NCBI GenBank assembly: GCA_945881905.1
Contig: CAMCVV010000026.1
Location: forward strand, 1-32,002
Reading direction: 5' to 3'
Origin: Paenibacillus alvei
GTDB lineage: Bacteria > Bacillota > Bacilli > Paenibacillales > NBRC-103111
DNA length: 32,002 nt
The translations under genes and the position numbers were made by a program. The notes beneath the pieces were generated by a model, which worked only from the letters and a program-made list of their open reading frames with translations, was not told where the DNA came from and made no database searches. Below are positions 15,568 to 22,798 of this stretch, one piece after another. Each line of letters opens with the position of its first letter. Positions within the stretch are counted from its first letter, which is position 1.

Positions 15568-16083
15568 ATGGGACTATTCAAGGGCACAACGATATCTAGC
15601 ATCATAGCGCGCTGGGACACGTACATAGGGAAACAAGCTAAAAAATTTCCAGGTAAATGGAGCACTCAAATTATTGTTCACAATAAATCACGAGTTCCCA
15701 CTTATCGTTCGCAATGCTGAATTGTGAATGGCTGGAGGAGGCATTATTTCCACCACTACAGATCTGTTGAAATTTCAAAATACTCTTCACAAAAGCCAAC
15801 TAGTTCGTCAAGATACATTAAGAAACATGGAAACGTGTTCGCATCAATTTAGATCAGTTATCTACGATGGGTTAGGGATGATAGATAACACTTTGAAGAG
15901 TTGTTCTTTCTCTTGAAAGGGCTCCCTCGGATCACAGGCCACATTGGTATTCTAGCTACGCACATGTTATGCGATAAGAAATCCGAAACCCACATGATCA
16001 TGAATTTCGGATCGATTGCTCAGATGATGACTAGTTCCATAGTCCCTATCGAGATCATCACTCAACTAATGAAGTTAAAGTAG
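15568..16083 (+). pseudogene. Collapsed serine hydrolase (beta-lactamase class C/PBP-like) gene
   Basis: An intact TGGAGGA site and ATG at 15568 open an N-terminal piece (MGLFKGTTISSIIARWDTYI and on to KWSTQIIVHNK). It stops at 15720, where the FHIAS-x-K catalytic segment should follow. The C-terminal part is found after it in broken frames: AGGGIISTTTDLLKFQNTL (from 15731) and, after a frame change near 15890-15915, ITGHIGILATHMLCDKK followed by HMIMNF, the usual GHxG end of this family. The SxxK and YxN regions are missing. An intact gene would be about twice as long. It starts 20 bases after the 7TM gene and was therefore the last gene of the TetR operon. Confidence 0.75.
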
Positions 16084-16113
16084 ATCAGACTAGCATCTCC
16101 TTGAATCTATCGT

Positions 16114-16137
16114 TGGCATGGAAACGAATCCATGCCA
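16114..16137. terminator. Hairpin between convergent units
   Basis: TGGCATGGA (16114-16122) and TCCATGCCA (16129-16137) form a perfect 9-bp stem with an AACGAA loop. It lies between the serine-hydrolase remnant (+) and the aldo/keto reductase (-). Neither side has a U-tract, so it is at best a weak bidirectional terminator. Confidence 0.45.
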
Positions 16138-16222
16138 CGCAAAATTCTAATGATTATCCCCTTGATGCCAATCCGATTGCTTAACAATCAATATGTAGTT
16201 CCATGATGTTATATCGGGTTGC

Positions 16223-17200
16223 CTACTTCAACGATGTCGTGAATCGATTCGCTTCAGGATCATCCATATCATAGCCGATGGCTTCAAGTGCAGGCCAGAT
16301 CTCGGTGGGAATGGGAAAGCTAGCGAGTTCCAACGTCTGCGCGATACGCTCTGGCTTGGAGACGCCAACGACAGTGCTAACTATACGTGGATCACGCATC
16401 GAGAATTGAAGCGCAGCAGCAGCTAGCGGTACGCCATATTCCTGGCATACTGCAGCTAACTTTCGCGCGCGTTCGATCAATGGAAGGGGTGCATCTGTAT
16501 ACGCATAGCGGACGGAAGTGTCTGGACCTTTGACTAACATGCCACCACCATAAGGCGCAGCGTTGACTACAGCAACTCCTAATCGACTAGCGACATCAAG
16601 TAACGGTTCAGCTGAACGATTGATTAGGGTGTAGCGGTTATGAGTCTCAACAGCACTGAATTCACCTGTTTCTACATAGCGAATGAGCATATCTACGGGT
16701 CCACCCGATATCCCAATATGATCGATGATCCCTTGATCTTTGAAGTTTTTCAGTACTTCAAGGGCTCCGCCTGGTCCCATGATATGGTCAAAGGTGGTAT
16801 GTTCGGGATCATGAATATACACATATTGCAGACGTTCTAGCCCTAGATGACGAAGACTTTCTTCGACAGATCGTTTGATTTGTTCACCGCTGAAGTCGCC
16901 GGTTTGCAGATTGCGATCAGCTTTGGTGGCGAGCACGAATCCCGAAGGGAGGCCGCCACTTTCTTTGATGACCATACCAATACGTCGCTCGCTCTCCCCT
17001 TCACCATATGATGCAGCTGTGTCGAGGAAGTTGATTGAGCTAGTGAAAGCAGCTCGTATCGTTGCAAGTGCTTGATCAACGGATACGCTGTAAGTGAAGG
17101 TATCCGGCATATCACCAAATGGTGCCCCACCTACACATAGCGGAGAAATAAATAGACCAGTGTTGCCAAAAGGACGATTGGACAGCTTGAATGCAGACAT
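16223..17200 (-). CDS. Aldo/keto reductase
   Basis: This 325-residue cytoplasmic NAD(P)H-dependent oxidoreductase has a TIM barrel. The catalytic tetrad is visible as D60 and Y65 (FLDTAASYGEGESE), K93 (LATKAD) and H130 (YVYIHDPE). The cofactor-side block VSTVVGVSKPERI lies near the C-terminus. The sequence resembles the D-threo-aldose/L-fucose 1-dehydrogenase branch, so a sugar lactol substrate is plausible. The ATG at 17200 follows GAAAGAGGGA on the minus strand. The gene is noticeably richer in G and C than the sugar locus beside it and may have a separate history. It diverges from the LacI gene and could serve that locus. Confidence 0.88.
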   Translation of the reverse strand: MSAFKLSNRPFGNTGLFISPLCVGGAPFGDMPDTFTYSVSVDQALATIRAAFTSSINFLDTAASYGEGESERRIGMVIKESGGLPSGFVLATKADRNLQTGDFSGEQIKRSVEESLRHLGLERLQYVYIHDPEHTTFDHIMGPGGALEVLKNFKDQGIIDHIGISGGPVDMLIRYVETGEFSAVETHNRYTLINRSAEPLLDVASRLGVAVVNAAPYGGGMLVKGPDTSVRYAYTDAPLPLIERARKLAAVCQEYGVPLAAAALQFSMRDPRIVSTVVGVSKPERIAQTLELASFPIPTEIWPALEAIGYDMDDPEANRFTTSLK

Positions 17201-17470
17201 AGAAGGAATCCCTCTTTCAATATGTATGATGATGTATAACAGTGTGGAACATATATAAACTCAGCTTACCTATAATATAACGGGTTCGTCAAGTATGAAA
17301 TGACAGGTGATATCTATTCATCGTGCTAACCTATTCCCTTATGAAGTGGTATATTCATAAGTGTTTTTTTGCTTTTCCTGAAGGCAGCGATATGCAATAG
17401 AAAGCGCATTGAAGTGGGGTATATGCAAGTTTGATAGCAGCTTCGGATTGAATTGAGGAGCTTAAGGATA
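17201..17470. other. Gene-free divergent spacer between the aldo/keto reductase and the LacI gene
   Basis: No credible open frame or RNA is seen here. The first 80 bases should hold the aldo/keto reductase promoter, but I cannot fix its boxes. The LacI operator and promoter follow after 17470. Confidence 0.5.
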
Positions 17471-17475
17471 TATTT

Positions 17476-17489
17476 CGTTCACATGAACG
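17476..17489. promoter_or_regulatory. Operator dyad upstream of the LacI gene
   Basis: CGTTCACATGAACG has 6-bp perfect arms around a CA centre. It sits 9 bases upstream of the -35 box of the LacI promoter and matches the dyad at 18654-18665 in all but one central base. It is the probable binding site for the LacI-family product encoded next (autoregulation). Confidence 0.65.
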
Positions 17490-17498
17490 ACAATTACC

Positions 17499-17526
17499 TT
17501 GAAATCGACTATTTTCTTGGTATAAT
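17499..17526 (+). promoter_or_regulatory. Promoter of the LacI-family gene
   Basis: TTGAAA at 17499-17504, a 16-base spacer and TATAAT at 17521-17526 lie 78 bases before the preferred ATG. Confidence 0.7.
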
Positions 17527-17603
17527 TAGACAATGTAATAATTGCTATGATTTGTAATTATGATATAGATTACATAAGTGAACAAATGTCAGAGAGGTAT
17601 GAA

Positions 17604-18590
17604 ATGAAACTGAGAAGTATTGAAATCGCAAAGATTTGTGGTGTTTCAAGAGGAACTGTTGACCGTGCATTGAACGATAGGCCGGGCATTAATCAAGGGA
17701 CAAGAGCCAAAATTATCAAAGTAGCTGAAGAATTAGGATATCGACCAAACTTTTTGGCTCAAAGTCTTGTCAAAGGTATGACTTTAAGTATTGGGGTCAT
17801 TCTTTTTGATATCAACAATAGAATTCTCGCTCAAGTTGTGAACGCAATCGAACAACGAGCAAGGGAACAAGGATATTTCGTGTATTTGACACTATCTAAC
17901 AAAGATGCTGAACTTGAGAAAGAATATTTATTAAATCTTGTCGATCGAAAAGTTGACGGAATCGCACTGTTGTCGGTTAATAAAGGCCCTGAATTCGAAG
18001 TTTTTTTGAGGAATCTCAAAACACCGATTGTAACTTTTGGAAATAAAGTATCAGACGAGTTTCCATTTGTATGGATAAATGATTACCAAGCGATTCAAGA
18101 TGCTGTTATTCATATCATTTCAAAAGGGTATACAGAAATTATATATGTCAGTCCACCGCTTACCAACATAGGGCACACGAATTTATATGGACCTGAGAAA
18201 CGTTATATGGCTTTAATCGAAACCTGTAGAAACTATGAGTTCATCACTTGTACAGTCATTAACCATAAGAACTATCTGTATGAATTAGATCTATTGCTAC
18301 GTAATAATAGTAAAAAGACTGCAATATTGTGTTCAAGTGACGTATATGCCATCAATATTTTAAATCATTTGAATGGACAAGGGATAAGGGTTCCCAAGGA
18401 TATTGGTTTGATGGGTTTTGATAATATCGATATTCTTAAATTCATTACACCTGGGATGACTACTGTGGACTATCATGTTGATCAAATTGGTTATAGTGTT
18501 ATCGACCAACTGTTGGAAAAAATGAAAAATAATGAAGTGGATACTTTCACATGCCTAGAACATGCCATCATCGAAAGAGATACCTTATAA
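17604..18590 (+). CDS. LacI family transcriptional regulator
   Basis: The product has 328 residues. An N-terminal HTH (IEIAKICGVSRGTVDRALND, residues 5-24) and a hinge (ELGYRPNFLAQSLVKG) lead into a periplasmic-binding-protein-like sugar sensor domain (IGVILFDINN onward). The recognition helix reads SRGTVDRALN in place of the common S-xx-TVSRVLN. ATG 17604 is chosen because GAGAGG lies 6 bases before it and the HTH then starts at residue 5; the longer frame to 17547 adds 19 unlikely residues. It stands at the head of the sugar locus, with matching dyads before itself and before the next transcript. It should repress the locus until a sugar-derived effector binds. The effector is unknown. Confidence 0.9.
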   Translation: MKLRSIEIAKICGVSRGTVDRALNDRPGINQGTRAKIIKVAEELGYRPNFLAQSLVKGMTLSIGVILFDINNRILAQVVNAIEQRAREQGYFVYLTLSNKDAELEKEYLLNLVDRKVDGIALLSVNKGPEFEVFLRNLKTPIVTFGNKVSDEFPFVWINDYQAIQDAVIHIISKGYTEIIYVSPPLTNIGHTNLYGPEKRYMALIETCRNYEFITCTVINHKNYLYELDLLLRNNSKKTAILCSSDVYAINILNHLNGQGIRVPKDIGLMGFDNIDILKFITPGMTTVDYHVDQIGYSVIDQLLEKMKNNEVDTFTCLEHAIIERDTL

Positions 18591-18618
18591 AATTTTTCAA
18601 AAAAATCGTATGTGAGCA

Positions 18619-18647
18619 TTTACAAATATAAAATATTGTTCTATACT
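18619..18647 (+). promoter_or_regulatory. Operator-controlled promoter before the AraC/PhyH genes
   Basis: TTTACA (18619-18624), an exact 17-base spacer and TATACT (18642-18647) form a good sigma-A promoter. The expected start site, about 7 bases further on, falls in or next to the dyad at 18654-18665. Confidence 0.75.
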
Positions 18648-18653
18648 TACTCC

Positions 18654-18665
18654 GTTCACGTGAAC
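18654..18665. promoter_or_regulatory. Perfect operator palindrome GTTCACGTGAAC
   Basis: GTTCACGTGAAC is fully self-complementary and spans roughly positions +1 to +12 of the promoter just upstream. This is the classical place for LacI-type repression. The same arms occur at 17477-17488. Confidence 0.7.
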
Positions 18666-18728
18666 TATAGATCAATAATACATAATCTTGAGTTGAATCA
18701 AAATGTTGTGAATAATGTACGAAAGGCG

Positions 18729-18791
18729 ATGATGAATACGACAAGATACGCAATGAACATGCTGAATTTCTTGAGAAATAGTGTTCATTAA
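18729..18791 (+). CDS. 20-residue mini-ORF in the leader of the AraC gene
   Basis: GAAAGG precedes tandem ATGs, and the frame runs 20 codons (MMNTTRYAMN, then MLNFLRNSVH) to TAA. It lies 64 bases after the operator, inside the transcript expected from that promoter. It may be a leader peptide, a remnant of a lost first gene, or chance. No repeated regulatory codons are seen. Confidence 0.3.
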   Translation: MMNTTRYAMNMLNFLRNSVH

Positions 18792-18983
18792 AACTAATCT
18801 ATCACGCACGTGGAACTTAGGAATAACCCATTGTAGGAATAAGGAAGATCAATGATTTCAAGATAGAATTGGGTATAACAGGACAATTGAAATGAGCAGT
18901 ATCATAGACTTTAAAGACCGCTCAGTCTCACAAAATACAATCTCCAGATTTAATCGGTACCCCATTTGTAAGGGATGGATGAT

Positions 18984-19883
18984 ATGCAAGAGAATCTACA
19001 TTTAATGGTATTTGGTGATCAACTAAAGATGCCTTTGATTAGTATGACGGGCTACAATTCTTTAATTAAAGCAGATTATCTCGGTTGGCACAGACATAAT
19101 GGTTTTGAGTTGACCTTTGCTTTAAAAAGCAGTGTGATTTGGGAGATAGAAGATGATTCGAAACAGCACTTGTCTTCAGGGCATGTATCTTTAGTTTCCC
19201 CTCATGTGGCGCATAGGGGAATGGATGATGTAACACATCCATGTGAAATGGTGTATATTGTTTTCGAACCATTGATTAATGATGCTTTATCCAACACACC
19301 TTTTAGTGCTAGTGATATGGAGGATATACATACAATCTTCTCTAGTGCAGGAAATAAAATGATTAAAGCAAACGATTTTTTATTCTATCTATTGAACGAA
19401 TACAGAAAAACACTGTTTCTATATGTTGCTAAGTCTTCTCACTATATGGTCGAATCGCAGCTTCGAGGATTATTATCTCAAATCATTTTACAATGCGCTC
19501 TGTCCTTTAAAGATAATGAAGAGTTACAGCTATCACGTGAAATTCAAATAGCGGTAGAATACATGAATGAACACTTCACGGATAATATAGAAATTAAACA
19601 TGTTGCGGATCATATTCACAAAAGCACGACATTTCTATATAACACGTTTAAAAAAGAAATAGGGCAAGCTCCAAATGAATACATACTTAGGCTTCGTTTA
19701 GAAAAAGCATGTAAAGAGTTGAAATCATCAGATAAATCGATAACTGAAATTTCATTCGATGCTGGCTATACGTCCACACAATATTTCTCCAAAATGTTCA
19801 ATCGCTATACGGGACGTACCCCTTCATCTTACAGAAAAAATCAAAATATTGATGATCTCGTTTCCATAAAGTACTATCCGTAG
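18984..19883 (+). CDS. AraC family transcriptional regulator
   Basis: The product has 299 residues. The N-terminal half is a cupin-like sensor (GWHRHNGFELTFALKSSVIW, then SGHVSLVSPHVAHRG). The C-terminal 100 residues form the double HTH (IKHVADHIHKSTTFLYNTFKKEIG, then ITEISFDAGYTSTQYFSKMF and GRTPSSYR). ATG 18984 has AAGGGA at 8 bases and is preferred to ATG 18975, which touches that site. The gene is transcribed from the operator-controlled promoter, so LacI controls AraC in a cascade. AraC probably activates the PhyH/transporter genes; its sugar ligand would bind the cupin. Confidence 0.88.
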   Translation: MQENLHLMVFGDQLKMPLISMTGYNSLIKADYLGWHRHNGFELTFALKSSVIWEIEDDSKQHLSSGHVSLVSPHVAHRGMDDVTHPCEMVYIVFEPLINDALSNTPFSASDMEDIHTIFSSAGNKMIKANDFLFYLLNEYRKTLFLYVAKSSHYMVESQLRGLLSQIILQCALSFKDNEELQLSREIQIAVEYMNEHFTDNIEIKHVADHIHKSTTFLYNTFKKEIGQAPNEYILRLRLEKACKELKSSDKSITEISFDAGYTSTQYFSKMFNRYTGRTPSSYRKNQNIDDLVSIKYYP

Positions 19884-19956
19884 TCGCACATGATTCATCG
19901 GTATCCCATGATAATTACCTCAGGATATAACCTATATAAGGAGAGTGAGTACAAAC

Positions 19957-20625
19957 ATGAAGGTAGACCAACGGTTTTTTGAAGAACATGGATATGTTGT
20001 CGTCAAAGGTATGATTGACGAAGAAGAAGTTGCATCATTATTAGAGGACTATAATAAAATGGTGACAGGTCAAATCCCAATGAAAGGGTTTAATGGTTTA
20101 AACGCAAAAGTAGATGAACACAACGAGAAAGCGGTTCAGATTGCAAATCCATCTCAACAATATGAGAAATGGCAACAGCATTCGTATCTGAAAAAAGCGT
20201 TAAATATTGCCAAAGAATTAGCCGGAGAAGATGTTGAGTATAAATACGATCAAATTATATACAAACCTGCGTATAATCCTGCTGAAACAGCATGGCATCA
20301 AGATGCAGCCTATTGGCAAAACAATGAACAATCAGCTGTAACCTGTTGGTTAGCTCTTACGCCGGCTTTCTTAGAAAATGGAGGCATGAAATTTATACCT
20401 GGTTCTCATCGTGAAGAAATAATGGAACATACGTCACTAGGCAGCAGTAAAGGAATTAATGACGCTTTGGGTATTCCACATTTGAATGAATCACGAGCAA
20501 TATCCCATGTACTCTTACCAGGTGATGCTTCTTTTCATCATCACAAAACAATTCATGGCACAAACGCAAATAATACGCAGATGCCTAGGTGCGCCTTAAT
20601 CACACATTTTGAATCGAAGAGATAG
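19957..20625 (+). CDS. Phytanoyl-CoA dioxygenase (PhyH) family Fe(II)/2-oxoglutarate oxygenase, first copy
   Basis: This 222-residue cytoplasmic jelly-roll oxygenase has the iron facial triad H114 and D116 (WHQDAAYW) and H200 (TIHG). The 2-oxoglutarate-binding Arg is R211, giving the H-x10-R spacing of the family. The blocks GGMKFIPGSH and GDASFHHHKTIHG are typical. ATG 19957 is preferred over GTG 19945, which overlaps AAGGAGAG. It lies 70 bases after the AraC gene. It most likely hydroxylates or oxidatively opens a small substrate. Its place between sugar regulators and a sugar importer suggests a modified sugar or aglycone, which is inference. Confidence 0.85.
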   Translation: MKVDQRFFEEHGYVVVKGMIDEEEVASLLEDYNKMVTGQIPMKGFNGLNAKVDEHNEKAVQIANPSQQYEKWQQHSYLKKALNIAKELAGEDVEYKYDQIIYKPAYNPAETAWHQDAAYWQNNEQSAVTCWLALTPAFLENGGMKFIPGSHREEIMEHTSLGSSKGINDALGIPHLNESRAISHVLLPGDASFHHHKTIHGTNANNTQMPRCALITHFESKR

Positions 20626-20719
20626 TTTGATATATGGGGTGACACCAGCCCGCAAAGGATCTGTCACAATTCGATAACCATAGAATATGGGTATGCACAA
20701 ACAATCCAGGTGAGGATTG

Positions 20720-20731
20720 CTTCATATGAAC
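20720..20731. promoter_or_regulatory. Weak third copy of the LacI-type dyad
   Basis: CTTCATATGAAC keeps the TTCA/TGAA arms of GTTCACGTGAAC but lacks the first G and has a different centre. It lies 64 bases upstream of the transporter -10 element, which weakens the case for direct repression. Confidence 0.35.
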
Positions 20732-20794
20732 ATTCATTTGTTCGAAGTACACTTTTATACGCGAAGAAATATTACCGATATTTTGAATTTACTG

Positions 20795-20803
20795 TGGTAT
20801 AAT
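20795..20803 (+). promoter_or_regulatory. Extended -10 promoter of the ABC importer operon
   Basis: TGGTATAAT fits TGnTATAAT exactly. No good -35 box is seen, so an activator such as the AraC protein may be needed. Confidence 0.55.
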
Positions 20804-20911
20804 AATTTTGATTTTAAAAGTGAAGAGGTGATAGAGAAATTCCCTACAATGAACAGGGTAGACTTCACGCAGGTATAAAGGGGAATGTATGTCTAGCTAT
20901 CTAGCAAAAAA

Positions 20912-20925
20912 TGAAAGTGCTTTCA
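20912..20925 (+). promoter_or_regulatory. CcpA cre-like site before the ABC importer
   Basis: TGAAAGTGCTTTCA has perfect 6-bp arms and differs from a strong cre (TGAAAGCGCTTTCA) by one central base. It lies downstream of the -10 element, where CcpA would block elongation. Confidence 0.6.
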
Positions 20926-20980
20926 AATTAAAGCATACAGAAAGGGGATATGAAATTTACTTATAGAAAGGGTTCTTATC

Positions 20981-21892
20981 ATGTTTAACAATCTATCGAT
21001 AAGTAATGTTTTGAAATTCCGTACATTTTATCTAATGCTTATACCCGCAATTATTTATTACGGTGTCGTACATTATTATCCCATGTTTGGAGCACAAATC
21101 GCTTTTAAAGATTTTAGATTTAACCTTGGAATTATGGATAGTCCTTGGGTAGGGTTCAAACATTTCCTTGATTTTTTTTCGGCTGCAAGCTTCACGCAGA
21201 TATTAACGAATACATTATTAATTAGTTTTTATAAATTGATATTTGGGTTTCCTGCACCGATCCTGTTTGCTTTACTTTTGAATGAAGTTCTACATACTAA
21301 TTTCAAGAAGTTCGTTCAGACGGTTAGTTATTTGCCACATTTCATCTCTTGGGTTGTGTTGGGCGGAGTATTCATGCAATTGCTTTCTCCTACTTCGGGC
21401 CCGGTTAATATCATTCTTGAATTTTTGGGGATCGATTCCATTTATTTTTTGGGTGATAACAGTTGGTTTAGAAGCACACTTGCATGGACGGCTATTTGGA
21501 AAGGACTTGGTTGGGGATCTATTATTTATTTTGCTGCACTTTCGAGTATCGACACAGCTTTGTATGAAGCAGCGGAAATAGATGGTGCGAATCGATTTCA
21601 CAAAATGGTATATATTACAATCCCTTCTATGACGCCCGTGATTACGATCATGTTTATCTTTGCAGTGGGTGGTATTATCAATGATGATTTTGACCAAATA
21701 TTCAACATGTACAGTCCTGCGGTATACGAGTCTGGGGATGTGATCGGCACCTATGTATATCGAAAAGGTTTGGTCGGAATGGAATTCTCTTACGCTACAG
21801 CAGTTGGTTTGTTCAAAAATGTTATCGGATTTGCATTAATTATTGTAACCAATAAAATTGTCAAAAAAATTAGCGATTACTCGTTATGGTAA
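20981..21892 (+). CDS. ABC sugar importer permease, LplB type
   Basis: This 303-residue membrane protein has six predicted helices. The EAA loop is EAAEIDGANRFHKMVYITIPSM (about residues 197-218), the contact site for the ATPase. The start FRTFYLMLIPAIIYYGVVHYYPMFGAQIAFKDF is typical of LplB/YteP-type permeases for oligosaccharides (CUT1 class). AGAAAGGG precedes ATG 20981. It is co-transcribed with the second permease (15 bases on) and the binding protein. No ATPase gene is in the cluster; such systems commonly borrow a shared MsmX-like ATPase encoded elsewhere. Confidence 0.93.
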   Translation: MFNNLSISNVLKFRTFYLMLIPAIIYYGVVHYYPMFGAQIAFKDFRFNLGIMDSPWVGFKHFLDFFSAASFTQILTNTLLISFYKLIFGFPAPILFALLLNEVLHTNFKKFVQTVSYLPHFISWVVLGGVFMQLLSPTSGPVNIILEFLGIDSIYFLGDNSWFRSTLAWTAIWKGLGWGSIIYFAALSSIDTALYEAAEIDGANRFHKMVYITIPSMTPVITIMFIFAVGGIINDDFDQIFNMYSPAVYESGDVIGTYVYRKGLVGMEFSYATAVGLFKNVIGFALIIVTNKIVKKISDYSLW

Positions 21893-21907
21893 GGTAGGTG
21901 CACAACT

Positions 21908-22765
21908 TTGCGATTAAAAGGTCGAATTGATACGTTCACCTCCTTAAATTTAATATTTATGTTTTTCTTTTCATTAATCATGATTTATCCTTTTCTCTAT
22001 TTATTTAACATTTCCATTAGTATGGATGGAACGGTAATTTCCAATATGACTTTGGTTCCTAAAGGATTTTCCTTTGATAGTTATCAAACGATATTGGGAT
22101 TCAAATTCATTAAGACAGGATTCTACAATTCCATTCTAAGAGTTGTGTTAGGAACATCTGCTACTTTTCTGGCTTGTACGCTTACCGCATACGCGCTCTC
22201 GAAGAGGAAACTACCATTTCGAACACTGCTTACTATGCTTATGGTATTTACAATGTTTTTTAATGGAGGATTAATTCCGAGTTATATCTTAATTAAAAAT
22301 CTCGGATTAATTGATTCGATTTGGTCATTGATTGTACCTACGATTATACCTACCTTCTCGATGTTAATCATGCGAAATTATTTCATGTCTATTCCAATAG
22401 ATTTGGAGGAATCAGCAAAGATTGATGGCGCTGGAGATTGGAGGACACTATTTCAAGTCATCATCCCTATTTCCAAACCGATTATTGCAACGATTGTTCT
22501 TTGGGAGATGGTGTACCATTGGAATGCGTGGTTCGATTCTATGATATATATTCGGACAGCTGAAAAACAAGTGCTTCAATTGGTCATGAGGAATATAGTC
22601 ATTAGCGGTCAATTAACGGACAGTACATTTATTACAAGCGCTTTAACTCCAGAGAAGTTAAAAGCTGCAACAATTATGATTGCAACGCTTCCTATTATTT
22701 GTGTGTATCCTTTTCTTCAGAAGTATTTTATTAAGGGAATTATTGTAGGGTCTTTGAAAGGTTGA
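21908..22765 (+). CDS. ABC sugar importer permease, YtcP type
   Basis: This 285-residue membrane protein has six predicted helices. The EAA loop is EESAKIDGAGDWRTLFQVII, followed by PISKPIIATI. Segments such as NGGLIPSYILIKNLGL and the end YPFLQKYFIKGIIVGSLKG are the family's standard C-terminal marks. It starts at TTG 21908 behind AGGTAGGTG. It should pair with the LplB-type subunit to form the translocation channel. Confidence 0.93.
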   Translation: MRLKGRIDTFTSLNLIFMFFFSLIMIYPFLYLFNISISMDGTVISNMTLVPKGFSFDSYQTILGFKFIKTGFYNSILRVVLGTSATFLACTLTAYALSKRKLPFRTLLTMLMVFTMFFNGGLIPSYILIKNLGLIDSIWSLIVPTIIPTFSMLIMRNYFMSIPIDLEESAKIDGAGDWRTLFQVIIPISKPIIATIVLWEMVYHWNAWFDSMIYIRTAEKQVLQLVMRNIVISGQLTDSTFITSALTPEKLKAATIMIATLPIICVYPFLQKYFIKGIIVGSLKG

Positions 22766-22798
22766 TACGAAATTATACTATATGGAGGTAATAATCTA

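Larger units (their letters stand above)
18591..18983. other. Regulated leader region between the LacI and AraC genes
   Basis: This 390-bp stretch holds a sigma-A promoter (18619-18647), an operator dyad over its probable start site (18654-18665), and a 20-codon mini-frame with a ribosome site (18729-18791). About 190 bases of leader with no further recognisable feature follow up to the AraC start. Confidence 0.6.
20626..20980. other. Regulatory spacer before the transporter operon
   Basis: This gene-free 355-bp stretch holds a weak third operator dyad (20720-20731), an extended -10 promoter (20795-20803) and a cre-like site (20912-20925). A nine-residue mini-frame (ATG 20850) in the leader is probably chance. 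A 6-bp stem (CAATCC/GGATTG, about 20703-20719) may be the end of the PhyH transcript. Confidence 0.55.
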
